Source: Schoenoplectus triqueter
Taxonomy: Eukaryota; Streptophyta; Magnoliopsida; Poales; Cyperaceae
Direction of reading: 5' to 3'
Assembly: GCA_964058805.1 (NCBI GenBank)
Contig: CAXKVV010002144.1
Coordinates: forward strand, 1,240,001 to 1,304,000
DNA: 64,000 bases
Shown: piece by piece, positions 11,946 through 25,410 of the stretch
Position numbering within the stretch: the stretch's first letter is position 1
How the letters are laid out: every line of letters begins with the position of its first letter
Program-made: the position numbers and the translations under genes
The notes under the pieces: model-generated
Told to the model about the DNA's origin: nothing
The model's input: only the letters and a program-made list of their open reading frames with translations
Databases searched by the model: none

Positions 11946-14900
11946 CAAAACATGAAAACGGGACCCGACGCCCTCGGTACCGCCGAAACCGAGTTCGAGC
12001 GCGCAAAACATGAAAACGGGACCCGACGCCCACGATACTGCCAAAATCGAGTCCGAGAGCGCAAAACATGAAAACGGGACCCGACGCCCTCGGTATTTCC
12101 GAAATCGAGTCCGAGAGCGCAAAACATGAAATCGGGTCTCGACGCTATCGGTACCGTCGAAAATGAGTCGGGGAGCGCAAAACATGAAAACGGGACCCGA
12201 CGCCCTCGGTACCGCCGAAACCGGGTCCGGGAGCGCAAAACATGAAAACGGGACCCGACGCCCTCGGTACCGTCGAAAACGAGTCCGTGAGCGCAAAACA
12301 TGAAAACGGGACCCGACGCCCTCGGTACTGCCGAAATCGAGTACGAGAGCGCAAAACATGAAAACGGGACCCGACGCCCTCGGTACCGCCGAAAACGAGT
12401 CCGAGAGCGCAAAATATGAAAACGGGACCCTGACGCCCTCGTTTCCGCCGAAAACGAGTCCGGGAGCTCAAAACATGAAAACGGGACACGATGCCCTCGG
12501 GACCGCCGAAACCGAGTCCGGGCGCGCAAAACATGAAAACGAGACCCGACGCCCTCGGCGCCGCCGAAAACGAGTCCGAGAGCGCAAAACATGAAAACGG
12601 GTCTCGACGCCATCGGTACCGTCGAAAATGAGTCGGGGTGCGCAAAACATGAAAAAGGGATCCGACGCCCTCGGTACCGCCGAAACAGAGTCCGGGCGCG
12701 CAAAATGTGAAAACGGGACCCGACGCCCTCGTTACCGCCGAAAACGAGTTCGAGCTACCAAATTAAGAAAACGAGACCCGACGCACTCGGTACTGCCGAA
12801 ATCGAGTCCGGGCACGCAAAACATGAAAACGGGACCCGACGTCCTTGGTACCGCCGAAAACGAGTCCGGGCTCGCAATACATGAAAATGGGATCCGTCGC
12901 CCTCTGTACCTCCAAAAATGAGTCCGGGCGCCCAAAACATGAAAACGGGACCCGACGCCCTCGGTACCGCCGAAAACGAGTCCGGGCGCACAAAACATGA
13001 AAATGGGACCCGTCGCCCTCTGTACCGCCGAAAAAGAATCGGGGAGCGTAAAACATGAAAACGGGACCCGACGCCCTCGGTACCGCCGAAAACGAGTCCG
13101 GGAGCGCAAAACATGAAAACGGGACCCGACGCCCTCGGTACCGCCGAAAACGAGTCCGGGCGCGCAAAACAGGAAAATGGGACCCGTCGCCCTCTATACC
13201 TCCAAAAATGAGTCCGGGCGCCCAAAACATGAAAACGGGACCCGAGGCCTTCGGTACCGGCGAAAACGAGTCCGGGAGCGCAAAACATGAAAATGGGACC
13301 CGACGCCCTCAGTACCGCTGAAAACGAGTCCGGGAGTGCAAAACATGAAAACGGGACCTGACGCCCTCGGTACCGCCGAAAACGAGTCCGGGCGCGCAAA
13401 ACATGAAAATGGGACCCGTCGCCCTCTGTACCTCCAAAAATGAGTCTGGGCGCCCAAAACATGAAAACGGGACCCGACGCCTTCGGTACCGCCGAAAATG
13501 AGTCCGGGAGCGCAAAACATGAAAATGGGACCTGACACCCTCGTTACCGCCGAAACCGAGTTCGGGCGCGCAAAACATGAAAACCGGACCCGACGCCCTC
13601 GGTACCGTCGAAAACGAGTCCGGGCTCGCAAAACATGAAAATGGGACCCGTCGCCCTCTGCACCTCCAAAAATGAGTCCGGGCGCCCAAAACATGAAAAC
13701 GGGACACGACGCCCTCGGCGCCGTAGAAAACGAGTCCGAGAGCGCAAAACAAGAAAACGGGTCTCGACGCCATCGATACCGCCAAAAATGAGTCCGGGCA
13801 CGCAAAACATGAAAACGGGACCCGACGCCCTCGGTACCGTCGAAAACGAATCCGGGCGCGCAAAAAATGAAAATGGGATCCGTCGACCTCTGTACCTCCA
13901 AAAATGAGTCCGGACGCCCAAAACATGAAAACGGGACCCGACACCGCCGAAAACGAGTCCGTGAGCGCAAAACATGAAAACGGGTGTCGACGCCATCGGT
14001 ACCGCCGAAAATGAGTCGGGGAGCGCAAAACATGAAAACGGGACCCGACACCCTGGGTACCGCCGAAAACGAGTCCGGGACCGCAAAACATGAAAACGGG
14101 ACCCGACGCCCTCGGTACCGCCGCAACCGAGTTCGGGCGCGCAAAACATGAAAACGGGACCCGACGCCCTCGGTACTGCCGAAATTGAGTCCGAGAGCGC
14201 AAAACCTGAAAACGGGTCCCGACGCCATCGGTACCGCCGAAAACGAGTCGGGGAGCGCAAAACATGAAAACGGGACCCGACGACCTCGGTACCGCCGAAA
14301 ACGAGTCCGGGAGAACAAAACATGAAAACGGGACCCGACGCCCTCGGTACCGCCGAAACAGGGTCCGGGCGCGCAAAACATGAAAACGGGTCCCGACGCC
14401 CTCGGTACCGCCGAAACAGAGTCCGGGCGCGCAAAATGTGAAAACGGGACCCGACGCCCTCGGTACCACCGAAAACGAGTCCTGGCTCGCAAAACATGAA
14501 AATGGGACCCGTCACCTTCTGTACCTCTAAAAATGAGTCCGGGCGCCCAAAACATGAAAACGGGACCCGACAGCCTCGGTGCCGCCGAAAACGAGTCCGA
14601 GATCGCAAAACATGAAAACGGGTCTCGACGCCATCGGTACCGCCGAAAATGAGTCGGGGAGCGTAAAACATGAAAACGGGACCCGACGCCCTCGGTACCG
14701 CCGAAAATGAGTCCGGGCGCCCAAAACATGAAAACGAGACCCGACGCCTTCGGTACCGCCGAAAATGAGTCCGGGAGCGCAAAACATGAAATCGGGACCC
14801 GACGCCCTCGGTACCGCCGAAAACGAGTCCGGGAGCGCAAAACATGAAAATGGGACCCGACGCCCTCGTTACCGCTGAAACCGAGTCCGGGCGCGCAAAA

Positions 14901-17900
14901 CATGAAAACGGGACCCGACGCCCTCGTTACCGCCGAAACCGAATTCGGGCGCGCAAAACATGAAAACGGGACCCGACGCCCTCGGTTCCGCCAAAAACGA
15001 GTTCGAGCGCCCAAATTAAGAAAACGAAACCCGACGCAAACGACTCCGAGTGCGCAAAACATGAAAATGGGACCCGTCGCCCTCTATACCTCCAAAAATG
15101 AGTCCGGGCGCCCAAAACATGAAAACGGGACCCGACGCCGCCGAAAACGAGTCCGAGAGCGCAAAACATGAAAACGGGTGTCGACGCCATCGGTACCGCC
15201 GAAAATGAGTCGGGGAGCGAAAAACATGAAAACGGGACCCGACGCCCTGGGTACCGCCGAAAATGAGTCCGGGACCGCAAAACATGAAAACGGGACCCGA
15301 CGCCCTCGGTACCGCCGAAAACGAGTCCGGGAGAACAAAACATGAAAACGGGACCCGACGCCCCCGGTACCGCCGAAACAGGGTCCGGGCGCGCAAAACA
15401 TGAAAACGGGTCCCGATGCCCTCGGTACCGCCGAAACAGAGTCCGGGCACGCAAAATGTGAAAACGGGACCCGACGCCCTCGGTACCACCGAAAACGAGT
15501 CCTGGCTCGCAAAACATGAAAATGGGACCCGTCACCTTCTGTACCTCCAAAAATGAGTCCGGGCGCCCAAACATGAAAACGGGACCCGACAGCCTCGGTG
15601 CCGCCGAAAACGAGTCCGAGAGCGCAAAACATGAAAACGGGTCTCGACGCCATCGGTACCGTCGAAAATGAGTCGGGGAGCGTAAAACATGAAAACGGGA
15701 CCCGACGCCCTCGGTACCGCCGAAAATGAGTCCGGGAGCGCAAAACATGAAAACGGGACCCGACGCCCTGGGTACCGCCGAAAACGAGTCCGGGCACGCA
15801 AAACATGAAAATGGGACCCGTCGCCCTCTGTACCTCCAAAAATGAGTCCGGGCGCCCAAAACATGAAAACGGGACCCGACGCCTTCGGTACCGCCGAAAA
15901 TGAGTCCGGGAGCGCAAAACATGAAAACGGGATCCGAAGCCCTCGGTACCGCCGAAAACGAGTCCGGGAGCGCAAAACATGAAAACGGGACCCGACGCCC
16001 TCGGTACCGCCGAAACCGAGTCCGGGAGCGCAAAACATGAAAACGGGACCCGACGCCCTCGGAACCGCCGAAACCGAGTTCGGGCGCGCAAAACATGAAA
16101 TCGGGACCCGACGCCCTCGGAACCGCCGAAAACGAGTTCGGGCGCGCAAAACATGAAAACGGGACCCGACACCCTCAGTACTGCCGAAATCGAGTCCGGG
16201 TGCGCAAAATGTGAAAACGGGTCCCGACGCCCTCGGTACAGCCGAAACAGAGTCCGGGTGCGCAAAATGTGAAAACGGGACCCGACGCCCTCGGTACCGC
16301 CGAAAACGAGTTCGAGCGCCCAAATTAAGAAAAACAAGACCCGACGCACTCGGTACCGCCGAAATCGAGTCCGGGCACGTAAAACATGAAAACGGGACCC
16401 GACGCCCACCGAACCGCCGAAAACGAGTCCTGGCTCGCAAAACAAGAAAATGGGAGTCGTCGCCCTGTGTACCTCCAAAAATGAGTCCGGGCGCCCAAAA
16501 CATGAAAACGGGACTCGACAGCCTCGGTGCCGGTGAAAACGAGTCCGAGAGCGCAAAACATCAAAACGGGTCTCGACGCCATCGGTACCGCCGAAAATGA
16601 GTCGGGGAGCTTAAAACATGAAAACGGGACCCGACGCCGTCGGTACCGTCGAAAATGAGTCCGGGAGCGCAAAACATGAAAACGGGACCCGACGCCCTGG
16701 GTACCGCCGAAAACGAGTCCGGGCGCGCAAAACATGAAAATGGGACCCGTCGCCCTATGTACCTCCAAAAATGAGTCCGAGCGCCCAAAACATGAAAACG
16801 GGACCCGACGCCTTCGGTACCGCCGAAAACGAGTCTGGGAGCGCAAAACATGAAAATGGGACCCGACGCCCTCGGTACCGCTGAAACCGAGTTCGGGCGT
16901 GAAAAACAAGAAAACGGGACCCGACGCCCTCGGTGCTGCCAAAAACGAGTTCGAGCGCCCAAATTAAGAAAACGAGACCCGATGCACTCGGTACCGCCGA
17001 AATCGAGTCCGGGCCCGCAAAACATGAAAACGGGACCCGACGCCCTCGGTACCGCCGAAACCCAGTCCGGGCACGCAAAACGTGAAAACGGGACCCGACG
17101 CCCTCGGTTCCGCCAAAAACGAGTTCGAGCGCCCAAATTAAGAAAACGGGACCCGACGCCCTCAGTACCGCCGAAAACGAGTCCGGGAGCGCAAAACATG
17201 AAAACGTGACCCGACGCCCTCGGCACCGCCGAAAACGAGTCCGAGAGCGCAAAACATGAAAACGGGACCCGACGCCCTCGGTATCGCCGAAACTGAGTTC
17301 GGGCGCGCAAAACATGAAAACGGGAACCGACGCCCTCGGTACTGTCGAAATCGAGTCCGCGAGCGCGAAACATGAAAACGAGACACGACGCCCTCGGTAC
17401 AGCCGAAAATGAGTCCGGGCGCGCAAAACATGAAAACGCGACCTGACGCCCTCGGCGCCGCCGAAAACGTGTCCGAGAGCGCAAAACATGAAAACGGGTC
17501 TCGACACCATCGGTACCGTCGAAAATGAATCGGGGAGCGCAAGACATGAAAACGGGACTCAACGCCCTCGGTACCGCCGAAAACGAGTCCGGGCTCGCAA
17601 AACATGAAAATGGGACCCGTCGCCCTCTGTACCTCCAAAAATGAGTCCGGGCGCCCAAAACATGAAAACGAGTCCCGACGCCTTCGGTACCGTCGAAAAC
17701 GAGTCCGGGAGCGCAAAACATGAAAACGGGACCCGACGCCCTCGGTACCGCCGAAAACGAGTCCGGGCGCGCAAAACATGAAAATGGGACCCGTCGCCCT
17801 CGGTACCGCCGAAACCGAGTTCGGGCGCACAAAACATGAAAACGGGACCCGACGCCCTCGGTACCGCCGAAAACGAGTTCGGACGCGCAAAACATGAAAA

Positions 17901-18552
17901 CCGGACCCGACGCCCTCGGTACCGCCGAAAACGAGTTCGAGCGCCCAAATTAAGAAAATGAGACCCGACGCACACGGTACCGCCGAAATCGAGTCCGGGC
18001 ACGCAAAACATGAAAACGGGACCCGACGCCCTCGATACCGCCGAAACCAAGTTCGGGCGCACAAAACGTGAAAACGGGACCCGACGCCCTCGGTGCTGCC
18101 AAAAATGAGTTCGAGCGCCCAAATTAAGAAAACGAGACCCGACGCACTCGGTACCGCCGAAATCGAGTCCGGGCGCCCAAAACATGAAAACGGGACCCGA
18201 CGCCTTCGGTACCGCCAAAACCGAGTTCGGGCGCGCAAAACATATAAACGGGACCCGACGCCCTCGGTACTGCTGAAACCGAGTCCGAGAGCGCAAAACA
18301 TGAAAACGGGTCCCGACGCCATCGGTACCGCCGAAAACGAGTCGGTGAGCGCAAAACCTGAAAACGGGACCCGACGACCTCGGTACCGCCGAAAACGAGT
18401 CCCGGAGAACAAAACATGAAAACGGGACCCGACGTCCTCGGTACCGCCGAAACAAGGTCCGGGCACGCAAAACATGAAAACGGGTCCCGACGCCCTCGGT
18501 ACCGCCGAAACAGAGTCCGAGCGCGCAAAATGTGAAAACGGGACCCGACGCC

Positions 18553-19668
18553 CTCGGTACCACCGAAAACGAGTCCTGGCTCGCAAAACATGAAAATGGG
18601 ACCCGTCACCTTCTGTACCTCCAAAAATGAGTCCGGGCGCCCAAAACATGAAAACGGGACCGGACAGCCTCGGTGCCGCCGAAAACGAGTCCGAGAGCGC
18701 AAAACATGAAAACGGGTCTCGACGCCATCGGTACCGCCGAAAATGAGTCGGGGAGCGTAAAACATGAAAACGGGACCCGACGCCCTCGGTACCGCCGAAA
18801 ATGAGTCCGGGCGCGCAAAACATGAAAATGGGACCCGTCGCCCTCTGTACCTCCAAAAATGAGTCCGGGCGCCCAAAACATGAAAATGGGACCCGATGCC
18901 TTCGGTACCGCCGAAAAGGTGTCCGCGAGCGCAAAACATGAAAACGGGACCCGACGCCCTCGGAACCGCCGAAAACGAGTCCGGGAGCGCAAAACATGAA
19001 AACGGGACCCGATACCATCGGTACCGCTGAAACCGAGTCCGGGAGCGCAAAACATGAAAACGGGACCCGACGCCCTCGGTACCGCCGAAACCGAGATCGG
19101 GCGCGCAAAACATGAAAACGGGACCCGACGCCCTCGGTACCGCCGAAATCGAGTTTGGGCGCCCAAAACATGAAAACGGGACCCGACGCCCTCGGTACCG
19201 CCGCAACCGATTTCGGGAGCGCAAAACATGAAAACGGGACCCGACACCCTCGGTACTGCCGAAATCGAGTCCGAGAGCGCAAAACATGAAAACGGGTCCC
19301 GACGTCATCGGTACCGCCGAAAACGAGTCGGGGAGGGCAAAACATGAAAACGGGACCCGACGCCCTCTGTACCGCCGAAAACGAGTCCGGGAGCGCAAAA
19401 TATGAAAACGGGACCCGACGCCCTCGGTACCGCCAAAAACGAGTTCGGGAGCGCAAGACATGAAAACGGGACTCGACGCCCTCGGGACCGCCGAAACCGA
19501 GTTCGGGCGTGCAAAACATGAAAACGGGACCCGACGCCCTCGGTACCGCCGAAACAGGGTCCGGGCGCGCAAAACATGAAAACGGGTCCCGACGCCCTTG
19601 GTACAGCCGAAATAGAGTCCGGGCGAGCAAAATGTGAAAACGGGACCCGACGTCCTCGGTAACGCCGA
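18553..19668. repeat. Tail of a B block (partial higher-order copy)
   Basis: This 1.1-kb stretch matches 24,295-25,410 at a spacing of 5,742 bp (99 units) and 28,993-30,108 at a further 4,698 bp (81 units). It ends at the same point as the full B blocks, just before a type N unit. By eye it differs from them at only a few bases. It marks the start of domain II. Confidence 0.85.
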
Positions 19669-20770
19669 AAACGAGTTCGAGCGCCCAAATTAAGAAAAAC
19701 AAGACCCGACGCACTCGGTACCGCCGAAATCGAGTCGGGGAGCGCAAAACATGAAAACGGGACCCGACGCCCTCGGTACCGCCGAAAACGAGTCCGGCCT
19801 CGCAATAAATGAAAATGGGACCCGTCGCCCTCTATACCTCCAAAAATGAGTCCGGGCGCCCAAAACATGAAAACGGGACCCGACGCCTTCGGTACCGTCG
19901 AAAACGAGTCCGGGAGCGCAAAACATGAAAACGGGACCCGACGCCCACGGTACCGCCGAAAACGAGTCCTGGCTCGCAAAACATGAAAATGGGACCCGTC
20001 GCCCTGTGTACCTCCAAAAATGAGTCTGGGCGCGCAAAACATGAAAACGGGACTCGACAGCCTCGGTGCCGCCGAAAACGAGTCCGAGAGCGCAAAACAT
20101 GAAAACGGGTCTCGACGCCATCGGTACAGCCGAAAATGAGTCGGGGAGCGTAAAACATGAAAACGGGACCCGACGCCCTCGGTACCGCCGAAAATTAGTC
20201 CGGGAGCGCAAAACATGAAAACGGGACTCGACGCCCTCGGTACCGCCGAAAACGAGTCCGGGCTCGCAAAACATGAAAATGGGACCCGTCGCCCTCTCTA
20301 CCTCCAAAAATGAGTCCGGGTGCCCAAAACATGAAAACGGGACCCGACGCCTTCGGTACCGCCGAAAACGAGTCCGGGAGCGCAAAACATGAAAACGGGA
20401 CCCGACGCCCTCCGTACCGCCGAAACCGAGTTCGGGCGCGAAAAACATGAAAACGAGACCCGACGCCCTCGGTACCGCCGAAACCGAGTTCGGGCGCGCA
20501 AAACATGCAAACCGGACCCGACGCCCTCGGTACCGCCGAAAACGAGTTCGGGCGCCCAAATTAAGAAAACGAGACCCGACGCACTCGGGACCGCCGAAAC
20601 CGAGTCCGGGCACGCAAAACATGAAAACGGGACCCGACGCCCTCGGTACCGCCGAAACAGGGTCCGGGCGCGCAAAACATGAAAACGGGTCGCGACGCCC
20701 TCGGTACAGCCGAAACAGAGTCCGAGCGCGCAAAATGTGAACACGGTACCCGACGCCCCCGGTACCGCCG
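19669..20770. repeat. Higher-order block A, copy 1 (about 19 units)
   Basis: This block starts with a type N unit and matches block 30,109-31,036. Over most of the block the spacing is 10,266 bp (177 units). At the starting N unit it is 10,440 bp (180 units), so this copy holds three extra units near 19,720-19,930. The extra units include a CGCAATAAATG variant and a T unit. Confidence 0.8.
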
Positions 20771-22914
20771 AAACGAGTTCGAGCGCCCAAATTAAGAAAA
20801 ATAAGACCCGACGCACTCGGTACCGCCGAAATCGAGTCCGGGAGCGCAAAACATGAAAACGGGACCCGACGCCCTCGGTACCGCCGAAAACGAGTTCGGA
20901 CGCGCAAAACTTGAAAACCGGACCCGACGCCCTCGGTACCGCCGAAAACGACTCCGGGTGCGCAAAACAGGAAAACGGGACACGACGCCCTCGGGACCGC
21001 CGAAACCGAGTCCGGGCACGCAAAACATGAAAACGAGACACGACGCCCTCGGTACCGCCGAAAATGAGTCCGGGCGCGCAAAACATGAAAACGAGACCTG
21101 ACGCCCTCGGCGTCGCCGAAAACGTGTCCGAGAGCGCAAAACATGAAAACGGGTCTCAACACCATCGGTACCGTCGAAAATGAGTCGGGGAGCGCAAAAC
21201 ATGAAAACGGGACTCGACGCCCTCGGTACCGCCGAAAACGAGTCCGGCCTCGCAATAAATGAAAATGGGACCCGTCGCCCTCTATACCTCCAAAAATGAG
21301 TCCGGGCGCCCAAAACATGAAAACGGGACCCGACGCCTTCGGTACCGTCGAAAACGAGTCCTGGAGCGCAAAACATGAAAACGGGACCCGACGCCCTCGG
21401 TACCGCCGAAAATGAGTTCGGGAGCGCAAAACATGAAAACGGGACCCGACGCCCTCGGTACCGCCGAAAACAAGTCCGTGCGCGCAAAACATGAAAACGG
21501 GACCCGTCGCCCTCGGTAGCGCCGAAACCGAGTTCGGGCGCGCAAAACATGAAAACGGGACCCGACGCCCTCGGTACCGCCGAAACCGAGTTCGGACGCG
21601 CAAAACATGAAAACCGGACCCGACGCCCTCGGTACCGCCGAAAACGAGTTCGAGCGCCCAAATTAAGAAAACGAGACCCGACGCACTCGGTACCGCCGAA
21701 ATCGAGTCCGGGCACGCAAAACATGAAAACGGGACTCGACGCCCTCGGTACCGCCGAAACCAAGTTCGGGAGCGCAAAACGTGAAAACGGGACCCGACGC
21801 CCTCGGTTCTGCCAAAAACGAGTTCGAGCGCCCAAATTAAGAAAACGAGACCCGACGCACTCGGTACCGCCGAAATCGAGTCCGAGCGCCCAAAACATGA
21901 AAACGGGACCCGACGCCCTCGGTACCGCCCAAACCGAGTTCGGGCGCGCAAAACATGAAAACGGGACCCGACGCCCTCGGTACTGTTGAAACCGAGTCCG
22001 AGAGCGCAAAACATGAAAACGGGTCCCGACGCCATCGGTACCGCCGAAAACGAGTCGGGGAGCGCAAAACATGAAAACGGGACCCGACGCCCTCGGTACC
22101 GCCGAAAACGAGTTCGAGCGCCCAAATAAAGAAAACGAGACCCAACGCACTCGGTACCGCCGAAATCGAGTCCGGGCACGCAAAACATGAAAACGGGACT
22201 CGTCGCCCTCGGTACCGCCGAAACCAAGTTCGGGAGCGCAAAACGTGAAATCGGGACCCGACGCCCTCGGTTCTGCCAAAAACGAGTTCGGGCGCCCAAA
22301 TTAAGAAAACGAGACCCGACGCACTCGGGACCGCCGAAACCGAGTCCGGGCACGCAAAACATGAAAACGGGACCCGACGCCCTCGGTACCGCCGAAACAG
22401 GGTCCGGGCGCGCAAAACATGAAAACGGGTCGCGACGCCCTCGGTACAGCCGAAACAGAGTCCGGGCGCGCAAAATGTGAACACGGTACCCGACGCCCCC
22501 GGTACCGCCGAAACGAGTTCGAGCGCCCAAATTAAGAAAAACAAGACCCGACGCACTCGGTACCGCCGAAATCGAGTCCGGGAGCGCAAAACATGAAAAC
22601 GGGACCCGACGCCCTCGGTACCGCCGAAAACGAGTTCGGACGCGCAAAACATGAAAACCGGACCCGACGCCCTCGGTACCGCCGAAAACGACTCCGGGTG
22701 CGCAAAACAGGAAAACGGGACACGACGCCCTCGGGACCGCCGAAACCGAGTCCGGGCACGCAAAACATGAAAACGAGACACGACGCCCTCGGTACCGCCG
22801 AAAATGAGTCCGGGCGCGCAAAACATGAAAACGAGACCTGACGCCCTCGGCGTCGCCGAAAACGTGTCCGAGAGCGCAAAACATGAAAACGGGTCTCAAC
22901 ACCATCGGTACCGC
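20541..22914. repeat. 30-unit internal repeat inside domain II
   Basis: The segment 20,541-21,174 recurs at 22,281-22,914, a spacing of 1,740 bp (30 units). The same internal pair is present in the other copies: 25,493 with 27,233 and 31,119 with 32,859 are also 1,740 bp apart. The internal duplication therefore came before the amplification of B. Confidence 0.85.
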
Positions 22915-25410
22915 CGAAACGAGTCCGGGAGCGCAAAACATGAAAACGGGACCCGACGCCCTCGGTACCGCCGAAAACGAGTCCGGCCGCGCAAAACATG
23001 AAAATGGGACCCGACGCCCTCGGTACCGCCGAAATCGGGTCCGAGAGCGCAAAACATTAAAACGGGTACCGACGCCATCGGTACCGCCGAAAACGAGTCG
23101 GGGAGCGCAAAACATGAAAACGGGACCCGACGCCCTCGGTACCGCCGAAACAGGGTCCGGGCGCGCAAAACATGAAAACGGGTCGCGACGCCCTCGGTAC
23201 AGCCGAAACAGAGTCCGGGCGCGCAAAATGTGAACACGGTACCCGACGCCCCCGGTACCGCCGAAAACGAGTCCGAGATCGCAAAACATGAAAACGGGAC
23301 CCGACGCCATCGGTACCGCCGAAAACGAGTCCGAGAGCGCAAAACATGAAAATGGGTCCCGACGCCATCGGTACCGCCGAAAACGAGTCGCGGAGCGCAA
23401 AACAAGAACACGGGACCCGACGCCCTCGGTACCGCCGAAAACGAGTCGCGTAGCGCAAAACATGAACACGGGACCCGACGCCCTCGGTACCGCCGAAAAC
23501 GAGTCCGGGGTCGCAAAACATGAAAACGGGACCCGAAGCCCTCGGTACCGCCGAAACTGAGTTCGGGCGCGCGGAACATGAAAACGAGACCCGACGCCCT
23601 CGGTACCGCCGAAATCGATTCCGCGAGCGCAAAACATGAAAAAGGGTCCCGACGCCATCGGTACCGCCGAAAATGAGTCGCGGAGCGCAAAACATGAACA
23701 CGGGAGCCGACGCCGTCGGTACCGATGAAAACGAGTCCGGGGGCGCAAAACATGAAAACGGGACCCGACGCCCTCGGTACCGCCGAAACCGAGTCTACGA
23801 GCGCAAAACATGAAAACGGGTCCCGACGCCATCGGTACCGTCGAAAATGAGTCGGGGAGCGCAAAACATGAAAACGGGACCCGACGCCCTCGGTACCGCC
23901 GAAACCGGGTCCGGGCGCGCAAAATATGAAAACGGGACACGACTCCCTCGGTACCTCCGAAAATGAGTCCGGGCGCGCAAAATATGAAAACGAGACGCGA
24001 CGCTCTCGGCGCAGCCGAAAACGAGTCCGAAAGCGCAAAACATGAAAACGGGTCTCGACGCCATCGGTACAGCCGAAAATGAGTCGGGGAGCGCAAAACA
24101 TGAAAACGGAAATCGACGCCCTCGGTAGCGCCGAAACAGGGTCCGGGAGCGCAAAACATGATAACGGGTCTCGACGCCATCGGTACCACCGAAAATGAGT
24201 TCGGGAGCGCAAAACATGAAAACGGGACCCGACACCCTCGGTACCGCCGAAACCGAGTTCGGGCGCGCAAAACATGAAAATGGGACCCGACGCACTCGGT
24301 ACCACCGAAAACGAGTCCTGGCTCGCAAAACATGAAAATGGGACCCGTCACCTTCTGTACCTCCAAAAATGAGTCCGGGCGCCCAAAACATGAAAACGGG
24401 ACCGGACAGCCTCGGTGCCGCCGAAAACGAGTCCGAGAGCGCAAAACATGAAAACGGGTCTCGACGCCATCGGTACCGCCGAAAATGAGTCGGGGAGCGT
24501 AAAACATGAAAACGGGACCCGACGCCCTCGGTACCGCCGAAAATGAGTCCGGGCGCGCAAAACATGAAAATGGGACCCGTCGCCCTCTGTACCTCCAAAA
24601 ATGAGTCCGGGCGCCCAAAACATGAAAATGGGACCCGATGCCTTCGGTACCGCCGAAAAGGTGTCCGCGAGCGCAAAACATGAAAACGGGACCCGACGCC
24701 CTCGGAACCGCCGAAAACGAGTCCGGGAGCGCAAAACATGAAAACGGGACCCGACACCATCGGTACCGCTGAAACCGAGTCCGGGAGCGCAAAACATGAA
24801 AACGGGACCCGACGCCCTCGGTACCGCCGAAACCGAGATCGGGCGCGCAAAACATGAAAACGGGACCCGACGCCCTCGGTACCGCCGAAATCGAGTTTGG
24901 ACGCCCAAAACATGAAAACGGGACCCGACGCCCTCGGTACCGCCGCAACCGATTTCGGGAGCGCAAAACATGAAAACGGGACCCGACACCCTCGGTACTG
25001 CCGAAATCGAGTCCGAGAGCGCAAAACATGAAAACGGGTCCCGACGTCATCGGTACCGCCGAAAACGAGTCGGGGAGGGCAAAACATGAAAACGGGACCC
25101 GACGCCCTCTGTACCGCCGAAAACGAGTCCGGGAGCGCAAAATATGAAAACGGGACCCGACGCCCTCGGTACCGCCAAAAACGAGTTCGGGAGCGCAAGA
25201 CATGAAAACGGGACTCGACGCCCTCAGGACCGCCGAAACCGAGTTCGGGCGTGCAAAACATGAAAACGGTACCCGACGCCCTCGGTACCGCCGAAACAGG
25301 GTCCGGGCGCGCAAAACATGAAAACGGGTCCCGACGCCCTTGGTACAGCCGAAATAGAGTCCGGGCGAGCAAAATGTGAAAACGGGACCCGACGTCCTCG
25401 GTAACGCCGA
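20771..25410. repeat. Higher-order block B, copy 1 (80 units, 4,640 bp)
   Basis: Markers in this block recur at exactly 4,640 bp (80 units) in copy 2 as far as about 24,150: the TTAAG of the N unit at 20,791 and 25,431, and the TCTACG variant at 23,794 and 28,434. After that point the spacing is 4,698 bp, because this copy has lost exactly one unit near 24,150-24,165 (ATAACGGGTC joins TCGACGCCATC). About five differences were seen in roughly 1.5 kb compared by eye between copies 1 and 2. The longest open frame in the window, 1,874 codons on the minus strand (19,690-25,314), lies mostly here and is not called a gene. Confidence 0.88.

Larger units (their letters stand above)
1..18552. repeat. 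Array domain I: old, mixed phrases
   Basis: This stretch mixes many unit variants. Characteristic ones are type T (CTGTACCTCC, AATGAGTCCGGGCGCCC), type Q (GACAGCCTCGG with a GGCGCC or GGTGCC centre), type M (GTCTCGACGCCATCGG then AATGAGTCGGGG) and type N (CAAATTAAGAAAACGAG then CGACGCACTCGG). T-Q-M occurs as an ordered three-unit phrase many times. Copies differ from each other by several substitutions per unit and by short deletions. Higher-order copies are patchy: 1,470-1,990 resembles 5,175-5,780, and 3,490-3,770 resembles 4,360-4,640. The GTCGCGGAGC variant common downstream was not seen here. No gene was found. Confidence 0.75.

Noticed and set aside
19804..19809. AATAAA polyadenylation signals (also 21,254 and 25,894)
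   Set aside because: They arise from one base change in GCAAAACATG within one phrase copied three times. No transcript or gene lies upstream.
19690..25314. 1,874-codon open frame on the minus strand as a repeat protein gene
   Set aside because: It crosses block A, block B and part of the next without respecting any block limit. The same DNA is open in the other minus frames, and 1-bp indels elsewhere move the open frame freely. Each unit position is read in all three codon phases, so no codon-level constraint can be shown. No promoter, intron or unique flank is present.
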